Below are positions 1 to 8,190 of a DNA stretch of 64,000 nt, one piece after another (within the stretch, counting starts at the first letter, position 1; each line of letters starts with the position of its first letter). This DNA comes from Defluviitaleaceae bacterium (GTDB taxonomy: Bacteria; Bacillota; Clostridia; Lachnospirales; WQUN01). The DNA lies in assembly GCA_009781725.1 (NCBI GenBank), contig WQVF01000001.1, forward strand, positions 1-64,000, read 5' to 3'. Both the position numbers and the translations under genes were made by a program. The notes beneath the pieces were generated by a model, which worked only from the letters and a program-made list of their open reading frames with translations, was not told the origin of the DNA and did no database searches.

Positions 1-72
1 GCGAGCAAAGCGAAGCAATCCAGAAGGTTTGATTTGCTGGATTGCTTCGTCGCTTCGCTCCTCGCAACGACG
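1..72. repeat. REP-like palindromic repeat, copy 1 (cut by window edge)
   Basis: Inverted arms built on GCAATCCAG / CTGGATTGC followed by CTTCGTCGCTTCGCTCC and TCGCAACGACG. The same unit recurs at 1731-1816 and 63054-63130, always between genes. It reads as a dispersed extragenic palindrome. The left end may extend beyond the window. Confidence 0.85.
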
Positions 73-82
73 AGGCAAGTGC

Positions 83-105
83 ATAATTATTCATAAAAAT
101 GCTTA
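83..105 (+). repeat. Short repeat b, paired with 1683-1705
   Basis: The 22-23 nt unit around ATAATTATTCATAAAAATGC is found again in inverted orientation at 1683-1705 and, more diverged, in direct orientation at about 1823-1850. In both direct copies it follows the REP-like repeat and precedes AGACAG, so REP plus b behaves as one module. Confidence 0.75.
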
Positions 106-110
106 ATGAG

Positions 111-150
111 ACAGCCCCTTTTTTATTAAATTTGCACAAAAAAGGGCTGT
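111..150. terminator. Hairpin ACAGCCCCTTTTTT / AAAAAAGGGCTGT
   Basis: The arms at 111-124 and 138-150 are nearly complementary and are A/T-rich on the inside. It lies downstream of the DUF3006 gene (minus strand) and could end that transcript, but it is also embedded in repeats, so the terminator role is only a suggestion. Confidence 0.45.
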
Positions 151-230
151 CCTGTAAAGGACAGACATCATGAACCCGCGCACCAAAGAATTACATTACT
201 TTGGGTGACGCGGGCGGCATGATGTCTGTC
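144..230 (+). repeat. 87-bp repeat a, inverted partner at 1852-1939
   Basis: Begins GGGCTGTCCTGTAAAGGACA and ends GATGATGTCTGTC. A near-identical copy lies in the opposite orientation at 1852-1939 on the other side of the metallo-beta-lactamase/DUF3006 pair. Each copy is itself a long hairpin (GACAGACATCATG with CATGATGTCTGTC outside, CACCAAAG with CTTTGGGTG inside). No transposase is present, so it is MITE-like at most. Confidence 0.8.
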
Positions 231-370
231 ACGTTTAAAATGCCGTAATCTCAAGGCTCGTCATCCCGGATTTAATCCCGAATCTCATAGCCATTGGACT
301 AGGGGGCCCCCGGGTCAACCCGGGCGACGGGCTTTTCATTACATCTTAGCGTGACAGCCCCATCAATTTT

Positions 371-592
371 TTACTTCTTCCCTAGAATTTTATCCAGCCT
401 CGCCCGCATTTCTGCTCGGCGTTTTTCGGTTCCGGCTTTATCTATTATAAAGCTGTCCCCTTCTTTTATCAGCATTTGCCCTTCCCTGGCACCTCGAGGG
501 AGGGCTTTCTTTGGCAACTCGATAATTTCGCCGGTTGTTTTGCTTTCGATGACGGCGATACCGTCTTCGATTCTATCGATTATATATTCCAT
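371..592 (-). CDS. DUF3006 family protein
   Basis: A 73-residue cytoplasmic protein with the DUF3006 opening (MEYIIDRIEDGIAVIE), a short beta-rich body and a charged C-terminus rich in Arg and Lys. DUF3006 proteins have no established biochemical function; they are commonly encoded beside ComEC-like metallo-beta-lactamase proteins, exactly as here. The start ATG overlaps the TAA stop of the upstream gene in TAATG, so the two are translationally coupled. Length is normal for the family. The product may act with the upstream hydrolase, but that is inference from position only. Confidence 0.8.
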   Translation of the reverse strand: MEYIIDRIEDGIAVIESKTTGEIIELPKKALPRGAREGQMLIKEGDSFIIDKAGTEKRRAEMRARLDKILGKK

Positions 593-1626
593 TATCCGGC
601 CCTTTCTGTTTGGATGTCGATGCTGGTGCCGTCAGTGGTTAGGATTATATTACCATGGAGGTCGTTCCTGTATATACGTGTGTTTGTTGCCTCCAGCCTT
701 TCCATTACGCATTCATGTGGATGACCGTATCTGTTTCCTTCCCCTACCTGGATAACAGCGATGCTTGGAGATACTGCGTCAAAAAACTCCTGACCGGTAC
801 TTGTGCGGCTGCCATGATGGCCCAGGCGCAGTACATCGGCCCCCAGGTAAAGACCAGTGTTCAACATTGCACCCTCGCCAATATGCTCCGCATCCCCTGT
901 CGTTACCATGCTAATACTGCCGAAGGCTATGCGCATTGAAAGAGACCAGTCGTTGAGATTGCGATAATCATCGCCTGTTGGGTGGAGTACCGTGAAAATA
1001 GCCCCTCCCATTTCAAATTCATGACCTGCCTGGGGTGCATATGTTGTGATGTTGTGGGTCTCAATGGCTTCTATCATGCGCTCATAAGTGCGAGTGGTGT
1101 GAGAAACATCGGGCAATAGGACAGTGCCGACTTGGAAGGCATTGAGCACAAGGTCCATTCCACCGATATGATCCTCATGTGGATGGGTGGCGACTACGTA
1201 ATCAATGAAGGTTACTCCCATATTTTGCAAGTATTCTACCACTCGTGGGCCGGAGCTACGGCTACCGGCATCTGTCAGCATTGTGCCTCCCTCTGTTACA
1301 ATAAAGAAGGCGTCTGCCTGGCCTACATCTATGAAATGGATTACCATATTGCCATCTACGGCAATTACAGTAGGGGTGTCCTGGTCTTGGCCAAGGATGC
1401 CATCCAGAAAGCCGAAATGCCATGCGGCAAATGCGGCACCTGCTACCAGCAGTACAAGTACGATAATCAGGACCGGTGATTTTCTCTTGCTGGTGCTATT
1501 TCTGCCTCTGCCGCCGCTACTTCCACTACCACGTCCTCCGCCGCCGGTTACTTTTCTTGCTGCGGTGCTGACTACTTTTTCTTTGGCCTTGCGTTTTGCT
1601 GCTGCCTTTATATCTCCTATAGGCAT
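592..1626 (-). CDS. Membrane-anchored ComEC/Rec2-like metallo-beta-lactamase protein
   Basis: About 344 residues. The first 50 are basic and Gly/Ser-rich, followed by one membrane segment (residues 51-70) and an extracytoplasmic metallo-beta-lactamase domain with the metal motif HPHEDH at 148-153, later GDAEH and GHHGS motifs. It corresponds to the free-standing C-terminal hydrolase domain of ComEC, a family linked to nucleic-acid processing; the true substrate is unknown. I place the start at the ATG at 1626, which has GGAGAGGG four bases upstream; the frame is open 21 codons further, but that extension runs into repeat b. Coupled to the DUF3006 gene. Both genes sit between inverted copies of repeat a. 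Confidence 0.85.
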   Translation of the reverse strand: MPIGDIKAAAKRKAKEKVVSTAARKVTGGGGRGSGSSGGRGRNSTSKRKSPVLIIVLVLLVAGAAFAAWHFGFLDGILGQDQDTPTVIAVDGNMVIHFIDVGQADAFFIVTEGGTMLTDAGSRSSGPRVVEYLQNMGVTFIDYVVATHPHEDHIGGMDLVLNAFQVGTVLLPDVSHTTRTYERMIEAIETHNITTYAPQAGHEFEMGGAIFTVLHPTGDDYRNLNDWSLSMRIAFGSISMVTTGDAEHIGEGAMLNTGLYLGADVLRLGHHGSRTSTGQEFFDAVSPSIAVIQVGEGNRYGHPHECVMERLEATNTRIYRNDLHGNIILTTDGTSIDIQTERAG

Positions 1627-1682
1627 ATTTCCCTCTCCAATCTGCCCATTGCGGGCATATAATCTTTGAGGGGCTGTTCCGC

Positions 1683-1705
1683 TAAGCATTTTTATGAATA
1701 ATTAT
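1683..1705 (-). repeat. Short repeat b, inverted copy
   Basis: Reverse complement of 83-105. It lies immediately upstream of the metallo-beta-lactamase gene start, inside what would be the promoter region, so transcription of that gene may originate in repeat sequence. Confidence 0.75.
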
Positions 1706-1730
1706 CCGCTCCCCCCGTCAACATTAAAGC

Positions 1731-1816
1731 GTTGAGGAGCAAAGCGACGAAGCAACCCAGTAAGCTTGCGTATTTTCGGCATTCTTGGATTGCTTCGCTT
1801 TGCTCGCAATGACGGG
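1731..1816. repeat. REP-like palindromic repeat, copy 2
   Basis: GGAGCAAAGCGACGAAGCAA ... TTGGATTGCTTCGC with a terminal GCAATGACGG. Same family as copies at 1-72 and 63054-63130, with an extra AT-rich insert in the loop. An open frame across it (1702-1974, minus) is repeat translation, not a gene. Confidence 0.85.
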
Positions 1817-1851
1817 CACATGCATAAATATTCATGGCTTCTGCTTAGCAA

Positions 1852-1939
1852 GACAGATATCATGACGCCCGCGTCACCCAAAGAAATGTAATTCTTTGGT
1901 GCCGCGGGTTCATGATGTCTGTCCTTTACAGGACAGCCC
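1852..1939 (-). repeat. 88-bp repeat a, inverted copy
   Basis: Reverse complement of 144-230 with a few substitutions. It ends 11 bp short of the PfkB gene stop codon and probably also serves as its terminator-like hairpin. Confidence 0.8.
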
Positions 1940-1949
1940 ACACTCCTTC

Positions 1950-3074
1950 TTATATAACTATGCCTGCATCCCAATCCTTAATAAACCCAATTACTTCATC
2001 AAATGTCGGGCTCTTAGCATTGCGCACATAGAAGCCTGAGGTTGCCACACCCAAAGTCAAAGACGACAATGGGTCTAGCCCCAATGCCTGGCCTAGGCAG
2101 AAACCGGAATTGAGATTATCACCGGCTCCCGTTGTAAGTACAGGCTTTTCGCAATATGGGCCGTCTATGGTGAAATATTCGCCGCCGATAGCGCAGCAAG
2201 CTGAACGGACCGGGTGTACCATCAGACAGTAAATCCCTAGTTTTTTGTGGGTTTCGATTACGGTGTTTTTAAGTTTCTCGGCGTCGGTGGTACCGGTCAC
2301 TTTTACCCCAAGTACATCTGCGACTTGGAAAACTTCTTTTTCGTTGAGGCCAAGTATTGTGCGGAATTTATCTTCAAATTTACCAATAAGCCTCATAGCC
2401 TTAAGCAGGTCTTCTGGAGTGCGCTTTTCCGGGTCTGCCAGGTCAAAGAAGGCCAGAGGTTTTTCTGTGCGGTTTTCAACAAGTAGCGGGAAGACTTCAG
2501 TAATAATCCCTTCCCATATCGCGCTCATATGAGGAATCATGGTCCAGTTTTCCATGCCGAACAGATGGCTTTCGTTTATGAGCTTGGCTATGCCTTCCGC
2601 ACCGCCTAAGCCTTTTTTGAAGGTTTCCCAATCCAGGTCTTTGAGTACGGAATGCTTGCCCATCATGATTTTGCCGTCCTCAAATTCCAGTGCATCTGTG
2701 CTTGCGGCATTGATTAGGCTGTATACGGCTTTGGCTCGGTCTGCCATTGGCTTAAACACCGGATGGATGTCCGGGTTGCCAAGGGCACCTACATAGACCA
2801 ATTCCACCCCGTATTCAAGAAGGGCGTTGGAAAGGATTGGGCCGTTGCCTCCAAGTTTGGTTTGAATCGTGACCATTTCTACGTTAGTGGAAAGTCCTGC
2901 CGCCCGGGCGAGACGCTCTGCATAGTCGGCAATGGTGCGTATGCGGGTGTAGTTGGCGTAGTCCTGGCGTTTGTCTACCAGGTGGATGATTTCGTCGATA
3001 AAACCATCCGCACCGATTATCATGTTGAGCTTGAAGCCCTTTTTGGCTTCTAGGGTTTTGATTAGGTTTTGCAT
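1950..3074 (-). CDS. PfkB/ribokinase family carbohydrate kinase
   Basis: 374 residues. The C-terminal family signature TTGAGDNLNSGF (residues 314-325) contains the GAGD anion hole and catalytic Asp of ribokinase-like kinases; an N-terminal TKLGGNGP segment (about 88-95) matches the substrate-binding GG region. It should phosphorylate a sugar or nucleoside with ATP in the cytoplasm; the substrate cannot be read from sequence. It lies 78 bp downstream of pncB on the same strand, so the pair may be one transcript, although a hairpin (3112-3138) lies between them. Start ATG 3074 is preceded by GGGAGGAAGAAATTT, a good ribosome-binding site. Confidence 0.88.
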   Translation of the reverse strand: MQNLIKTLEAKKGFKLNMIIGADGFIDEIIHLVDKRQDYANYTRIRTIADYAERLARAAGLSTNVEMVTIQTKLGGNGPILSNALLEYGVELVYVGALGNPDIHPVFKPMADRAKAVYSLINAASTDALEFEDGKIMMGKHSVLKDLDWETFKKGLGGAEGIAKLINESHLFGMENWTMIPHMSAIWEGIITEVFPLLVENRTEKPLAFFDLADPEKRTPEDLLKAMRLIGKFEDKFRTILGLNEKEVFQVADVLGVKVTGTTDAEKLKNTVIETHKKLGIYCLMVHPVRSACCAIGGEYFTIDGPYCEKPVLTTGAGDNLNSGFCLGQALGLDPLSSLTLGVATSGFYVRNAKSPTFDEVIGFIKDWDAGIVI

Positions 3075-3111
3075 AAATTTCTTCCTCCCATTGTAAGTTG
3101 CTTTATTGTTC

Positions 3112-3138
3112 GTAGGAGCGAACTGTGTTCGCCCCTAC
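3112..3138. repeat. Hairpin repeat GTAGG.GCGAAC / GTTCGC.CCTAC
   Basis: Near-perfect 12-bp inverted repeat with a 3-nt loop between pncB and the PfkB gene. This type of GCGAAC/GTTCGC hairpin is frequent as an extragenic palindrome in bacteria. It lacks a U-run, so it is more likely a processing or stability element than a terminator. Confidence 0.6.
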
Positions 3139-3152
3139 ATATATTTTTATGT

Positions 3153-4604
3153 CTACCGTGCATTCATTATCATACTCTGCTTAAGATTATAAAGCTTCTG
3201 GGACAAATCCACGGGCATGGTCTGTGGCCTTACCAGGCGTTTATGCTCTTCCCATAGGGTGTTTTGCTCATCCCAGGCATATTTTTGGATTTCCGTTACT
3301 GTGTATTCCGGATAAACGCATTTTCCTTTTTCAAATACGGGCATCAGCAATTCCCGCACTGTATAGGTCCCGGCTTTCAGGGTCATGCGCTTCCAGGTTG
3401 CCATTGGGTCAAATATGGTCAGGTCATTGGTGTCGTCTATGGTTTCGTCAGCCAGGGTAATTAAATCCGCTTTCATCTTGCCTGTGTCCGCATCGTATAG
3501 GCGGAAGATTTTTTTAACTCCAGGATTAGTGACCTTTACCGGGTCTTCGCTTATTTTTATCTTAGGCTCCCAAGGCTGGCCTTTGGCTGACAGTGCCGCA
3601 AGTTTATATACCCCTCCAAAAGCGGGGTTTTCCTTGGATGTAATCAAATGTGTACCCACCCCCCAGACTGAAATCTGGGCACCCTGGGCCTTTAGCTCCG
3701 CGATTAGATATTCATCCAAGTCGTTGGAGGCAGAGATAAATGCATCATGAAAACCTGCCTCGTCCAGCATTTGCCTGGCCATCTTAGAAAGATAAGCAAG
3801 ATCGCCACTGTCCAACCTGATTCCGTACTGGGAAAGATTTACTCCCTTTTCCCGCATTTCCTTAAATATTTGAATGGCGTTGGGCACACCGGAGCGCAGG
3901 GTATCATAGGTATCCACTAGTAAAATACAGGCCTGAGGATAAAGATTAGCGTAATACCTAAACGCCTCAAGCTCCGTATCAAAGGACATTATCCAGCTAT
4001 GAGCATGGGTCCCACGTACTGGTACATCAAAAAGCTGTCCTGCCAGCACATTGCTGGTAGCGGCACAGCCTCCTATCATTGCGGCACGGGCACCATAAAG
4101 CCCTGCGTCTGGTCCTTGGGCACGGCGTAGGCCAAACTCAAGCACTCTGTCTCCGGCGGCGGCCCAACAGACCCGAGCAGCCTTGGTGGCGATTAAGCTC
4201 TGATGGTTGATGATATTGAGCATTGCGGTTTCGATTAGCTGGCCTTCTATTAAAGTGCCTGTCACGCGAATCAACGGCTCCCCTGGGAACACAACCGTGC
4301 CCTCAGGCACCGCGTGTATATCCCCCGTAAATCTGAAGGTCTTTAGGAATTCCAAAAAAGTCTCCCCAAAAGCCCCGGTGGAGCGAAGGTAGGCTACATC
4401 TTCTTCATTAAAATGCAGGTTGTTGATATATTCGATGAGTTGTGCTAGCCCTGCCGCAACGGCGTATCCGTTACCGCAGGGGTTTTCCCGGTAAAACATG
4501 TCAAAGGCGGCAAGCTGTTTTCGGCCTGTGGTCATTTCGGCGTGGTAATAAGCTTGCATCATGGTGAGTTCGTAGAAATCTGTCAGTAAGGTCAAGTTTC
4601 GCAA
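3153..4604 (-). CDS. pncB: Nicotinate phosphoribosyltransferase
   Basis: 483 residues, the length of the longer bacterial NAPRTases. Opens with LLTDFYELTMMQAYY, the typical NAPRTase N-terminus, and contains FGLRRAQGPDAG, RGTHAHSWIM and RLDSGDLAYLSK, the phosphoribosyl- and nicotinate-binding regions. It converts nicotinate and PRPP to nicotinate mononucleotide in the NAD salvage (Preiss-Handler) pathway. Start is TTG at 4604, supported by AAGGAGAC seven bases upstream. The gene is followed on the same strand by the PfkB kinase, which may act on a nucleoside or ribose-type substrate, though this is speculative. Confidence 0.95.
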   Translation of the reverse strand: MRNLTLLTDFYELTMMQAYYHAEMTTGRKQLAAFDMFYRENPCGNGYAVAAGLAQLIEYINNLHFNEEDVAYLRSTGAFGETFLEFLKTFRFTGDIHAVPEGTVVFPGEPLIRVTGTLIEGQLIETAMLNIINHQSLIATKAARVCWAAAGDRVLEFGLRRAQGPDAGLYGARAAMIGGCAATSNVLAGQLFDVPVRGTHAHSWIMSFDTELEAFRYYANLYPQACILLVDTYDTLRSGVPNAIQIFKEMREKGVNLSQYGIRLDSGDLAYLSKMARQMLDEAGFHDAFISASNDLDEYLIAELKAQGAQISVWGVGTHLITSKENPAFGGVYKLAALSAKGQPWEPKIKISEDPVKVTNPGVKKIFRLYDADTGKMKADLITLADETIDDTNDLTIFDPMATWKRMTLKAGTYTVRELLMPVFEKGKCVYPEYTVTEIQKYAWDEQNTLWEEHKRLVRPQTMPVDLSQKLYNLKQSMIMNAR

Positions 4605-4760
4605 TCTATCGTCTCCTTATTCCCCCATTTTAGGGTGAGATTACCCCTTTTTTTCCACTGCTGCAAGGTAATATTCCTTTCGAGTAATATATGCGCGCTA
4701 ATAACACATCTCTTCCTATAAGGGGGCCAATAGGATAAACTATCCAAAAACATATAAAAG

Positions 4761-4826
4761 ACCTCTTCGGAAATAGGGAAAACAAGCTTGACGTTCAGCT
4801 TGTTTTGCCCTATTTCTGAAGAGGTT
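4761..4826. repeat. 66-bp palindromic element, copy A
   Basis: Long hairpin with arms ACCTCTTC.GAAATAGGG.. and ..CCCTATTTC.GAAGAGGTT and an inner AACAAGCTTGA...TCAGCTTGTT. A second copy in inverted orientation lies at 48283-48348. Both copies end just upstream of a protein-coding start (17 bp here, 24 bp in the other), so they lie in the 5' untranslated regions and may affect expression. Confidence 0.8.
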
Positions 4827-4842
4827 CAAAGGATGACATCTC

Positions 4843-6156
4843 GTGGATATACTCTTTCAAAGTATTACCGCAGTAACCATGGACCGGTCTGCGCCCTTAC
4901 TCACAAATGTAAACCTAGGCATATCAGGTCGTAAAATCACCTATATGGAATCCGCAGATAAACCGGCTCCAGTCGCAGCCCGTGTAATCGACGGCAACAA
5001 CAAAGTCCTAATGCCGGGCCTATACAACTGCCACACGCACGCCGCAATGACTCTATTCCGAGGCTATGCCAATGACCGGGCACTGGAGGACTGGCTCTTT
5101 AACTATATCTTCCCGGCAGAGCGGAAACTTACCGCAAAGCTCACTCATACTGGCACAATGCTGGCCATCGCGGAGATGATTGCCTCAGGTACCATTGCCT
5201 TTTCGGATATGTATTTTTTTATGGATGACGTAGCCCAAGCCGCAGACGAGGCAGGAGTGCTGGCCAATGTAAGCAACGCCGTAATCGGCCTAGAAAAGGA
5301 TACCTACGATTTTCACAAAGACAATGTATATTCTCAGTCCCTTAATGCCCTAGAGCAATTTCACAATAAAAAGGACGGGCGCATTAAAATCGATGCCTCA
5401 ATTCATGGCGTCTATACATCTTACGCCCCGGCCTGGGACCAAGTAATGAATTTTGCCGCTAAGTACAATCTGGGCCTTCATATTCATCTTTCCGAGACAA
5501 AAACCGAACATGAAAACTGCATAAAAGAATATGGCATGACCCCAACCCAGGTATTCAATCGCCATGGGCTTTTTGAGTTTCCAACCCTGGCGGCTCATGG
5601 GGTATGGGTTTCTGATAAAGATATCGCTATCTTAGGGGAAAAAGGAGTACATGTTTCCCATAACCCGATGTCAAACCTCAAATTAGCAAGTGGTCTGGCC
5701 CCCGTAGACAAAATGCTTAAGTCCGGGGTAAATGTAGCCATAGGCACCGATGGTATGGCCGCCAATAATTCCCATGACCTATTCGAAGAAATAAAAATGA
5801 CCTCCCTACTACAAAAATACGCACTAAGCGACCCAACAGTAGCCCCGGCCCAGGCGGTCCTAGAAATGGCCACAATAGGCGGTGCAAAAGCCCAAGGCCG
5901 AGACCACGAAAGTGGTATGCTGGTGGTAGGCTATGATGCAGACCTGCTGATGATAGATTTCGATAATGTACGCCAAACTGCCTGCTATGACCCTATTCTT
6001 AACCTGGCTTATTCCACAACAGGTCGTGATGTTGAGATGACCCTCTGCCGAGGGAAAATCCTTTACGAAAAAGGGGAATACAAAACCATAGATATAGAAA
6101 AACTGCTGTATGAGACCAGGCAATCCATGGCTATTTTTACCGGAGATAAAAGATGA
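4843..6156 (+). CDS. mtaD: MTA/SAH deaminase-like amidohydrolase
   Basis: 437 residues of the metal-dependent amidohydrolase superfamily. Visible motifs are NCHTHAAM (HxH at 64-66), HIHLSET (213-219), AAHGVW, SHNPMSNLKLASG and GTDGMAANNSHDLFEE, the set typical of 5-methylthioadenosine/S-adenosylhomocysteine deaminases. These enzymes deaminate adenine of MTA or SAH to the inosine form in methionine/SAM by-product salvage; chlorohydrolase-type relatives cannot be excluded. Start is GTG 4843 with AAAGGA nine bases upstream. The stop overlaps the ATG of the next gene (ATGA), coupling the two. Confidence 0.85.
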   Translation: MDILFQSITAVTMDRSAPLLTNVNLGISGRKITYMESADKPAPVAARVIDGNNKVLMPGLYNCHTHAAMTLFRGYANDRALEDWLFNYIFPAERKLTAKLTHTGTMLAIAEMIASGTIAFSDMYFFMDDVAQAADEAGVLANVSNAVIGLEKDTYDFHKDNVYSQSLNALEQFHNKKDGRIKIDASIHGVYTSYAPAWDQVMNFAAKYNLGLHIHLSETKTEHENCIKEYGMTPTQVFNRHGLFEFPTLAAHGVWVSDKDIAILGEKGVHVSHNPMSNLKLASGLAPVDKMLKSGVNVAIGTDGMAANNSHDLFEEIKMTSLLQKYALSDPTVAPAQAVLEMATIGGAKAQGRDHESGMLVVGYDADLLMIDFDNVRQTACYDPILNLAYSTTGRDVEMTLCRGKILYEKGEYKTIDIEKLLYETRQSMAIFTGDKR

Positions 6157-7472
6157 GTCGACACAACAAAAAACCAGGGCTACTGTACCGGATATTTTTC
6201 AAAGACCCATATCGGGACCTGGATGACCTCCCCGAAGGAGAGTGGCAGCCAAACCCCATGGATGAGTGGCCAGAGGTTGATATGCCAAGCCCCCCGTATC
6301 TTGGGGCAGAGCGTCCCTTTGGGGCAGCCCCCACCGTCAAACGTTGGGTTAAGCTTCAATTGTCCTCCCCAGAGATAAATGCAGAGATGGAGCTCCATGA
6401 CTTCCCCATAGAAATTGGAAGCGCACCATGTAGCATCCAGCTACAAGGAAAGGGCATAAGTCCCCGCCATGCCATAATGGATTTGCACAACGGAGTGCTT
6501 ACCGTAACCGATACCCACTCTAAAAACGGGGTTTCCATAGGGAGTACATGGCTCAACCCAGGGGTAGGCTACCCCGTCAACCCAGGGGATGTAGTCCTGA
6601 TTGGCCGTACAAAAATAACGGTGCTGGATTATCCAAGACATTACCAACCACCTCCCGCAAAGAAGGATACCTATGTCCCCGAAGATATTATGTCCCCCGA
6701 AGAAATATTAGAAGCATTGGATGAAGAACTGGCCGGATTGATGGTTCCCCCACAGGAAGAGGAAGAAGAGCAGGAATGGGGAGAGGAAATAATCGAATAT
6801 ATTCCCCCCCAGGAAGAAGAAATCCCTGAAGAAGAGCCACCGGAAGAAATCCCGATACCAGAGCCGGAACCGCCCCCCACTCTGGAGCCGATAAACAAAA
6901 AAACAACTTTAGTAAAGCTAATGGATGAGCCTGACGCATCCTTATTTTTCCATGTACTGGATATCAAAGATCCTACCCAACAAGAGGAAGAGCCTCAGCC
7001 GGAAGAAGGCCCGGCAGTTGAAGAAATCGAGGAAATCGAAGTTGAGCCAGAGAAAGATGCAGAAGAGGAAGTTGAGGAAGCCATAGTCGAAGAAACACTG
7101 GATGAAGAGATTATAGAAATAATAGAAGAGCCTGAACCTGAAGAAGTAGAACCCGAAGTGGAAATACAAGAAGGAATTCCCGAAGAAATCCCTGAGATTG
7201 ATTTGTCTGCCGAGGAATTCATAGAGGCCCTAATAGAAAAATCATCAGCAAGGCCAACCCCAAGCTGGAAGAGTAAAGAACCACCCTCAAAAGCAACTAA
7301 AACCTGCACAAAATGCAACACTGCCAACAACAAAAAAGATAAGTTCTGTGGTGGCTGCGGCACGCCCTTGAATATACCCACCCCGGCTATAAGGCCCTTT
7401 TGTGGCGAGTGTGGCGCGAAGAATGAAAATATGACAAAATTCTGTGGAGAATGTGGGCATAAGTTGATATAA
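6153..7472 (+). CDS. FHA-domain protein with acidic linker and two zinc ribbons
   Basis: 439 residues. An FHA domain spans roughly residues 68-155 (IEIGSAPCSIQL, GISPRHAIM, DTHSKNGVSIG), which binds phosphothreonine peptides. Residues about 170-370 are an extreme Glu/Pro-rich, probably disordered tract. The C-terminus (about 385-439) has two CxxC pairs per ribbon (CTKC...CGGCG and CGECG...CGECG), a double zinc ribbon. No membrane segment. The ATG overlaps the stop of the amidohydrolase gene. The partner kinase is not in the window. Function is unknown; adaptor or scaffold in Ser/Thr-kinase signalling is the family-based guess. Confidence 0.85.
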   Translation: MSRHNKKPGLLYRIFFKDPYRDLDDLPEGEWQPNPMDEWPEVDMPSPPYLGAERPFGAAPTVKRWVKLQLSSPEINAEMELHDFPIEIGSAPCSIQLQGKGISPRHAIMDLHNGVLTVTDTHSKNGVSIGSTWLNPGVGYPVNPGDVVLIGRTKITVLDYPRHYQPPPAKKDTYVPEDIMSPEEILEALDEELAGLMVPPQEEEEEQEWGEEIIEYIPPQEEEIPEEEPPEEIPIPEPEPPPTLEPINKKTTLVKLMDEPDASLFFHVLDIKDPTQQEEEPQPEEGPAVEEIEEIEVEPEKDAEEEVEEAIVEETLDEEIIEIIEEPEPEEVEPEVEIQEGIPEEIPEIDLSAEEFIEALIEKSSARPTPSWKSKEPPSKATKTCTKCNTANNKKDKFCGGCGTPLNIPTPAIRPFCGECGAKNENMTKFCGECGHKLI

Positions 7473-7563
7473 AAGTGACGCCACGCAGTTTGCAGAAAGA
7501 AGGGGTTAAATCATAAAGAACATAAAATCCATTTTTCATAATAAATATGTACTATTCGGGCTG

Positions 7564-8190
7564 ATGATGATACTTACAATTGCCGTAATCATGAGCCTGA
7601 TAACCGATGACTTTATTCCGGACCTTGGAATAATGCTGGTAAAAATCAATGTACTTGTAAACGGCGTGGGTATTGCCGCTGTATTAATTGCCGAAGCAAA
7701 AGAAACCCTAAAGATTAAGGCATCAGGCCTGGGTATCCTTATAAGTAGGCCACTTGTAAGCATTGGTCTAACTATGGCTATGTCGGTGCTTCTGTACTAT
7801 ATAAGCGGCTTTGCCGGGATGATGACCTTTGGCTACTTTTTGCTTATTAACACTATTGCTCTGTTACCCGCCGCTGCTCTCGGTGTGATTATAGGCATAA
7901 ACGCAAAGACCCAGTCCGCAGTTTCGTTTCCCATAGCCACGATTGTGGCAACATTTGTGATTTTGCCGATAATAGTACAAGATTCACGTATATGGATTGC
8001 TACAGGCCCGTTTTTGCTTTTCCCTTGGGAGCTTGCAGCGGGCATAAGGACGACGCTGGTAGGCGGAGTCTTTATCAATAGCATATGGGTAATCTTGGCT
8101 AATCTTGCATTGCTGGTTGTGATGTGCGCAGTTCTATATAGGAAAAAAGGACTTAGAGACTCAGTGAATGACAGCAAAGGAGAAATTAAC
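7564..8190 (+). CDS. ABC-2-type permease-like membrane module (5' part of a continuous frame)
   Basis: Hydrophobic segments spaced like a six-helix ABC-2 permease, ending in the cytoplasmic tail LYRKKGLRDS. The frame is open upstream to the stop at 7507-7509 and encodes a plausible N-terminus KNIKSIFHNKYVLFG before the first ATG at 7564; the natural start position (7513) reads ATA and has AGAAGGGG seven bases upstream. So the original ATG may have mutated, or ATA or a later ATG is used. There is no stop before the oxidoreductase at 8191: the frame runs straight on to 9336. No ATPase partner is adjacent. It could be a decaying gene or a genuine fusion. Confidence 0.5.

Noticed and set aside
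1-1939. Possible insertion sequence or composite transposon
   Set aside because: Inverted repeats are present but there is no transposase, no target duplication, and the right-hand order of repeats is not a mirror of the left.
1702-1974. 90-residue open frame on the minus strand
   Set aside because: It is a translation of the REP-like and a-type repeats (SLRAKRSNP pattern), with no ribosome-binding site.
6671-6967. Ser-rich frame antisense to the FHA protein
   Set aside because: It is the complement of Glu-rich codons in the acidic linker, a shadow frame.
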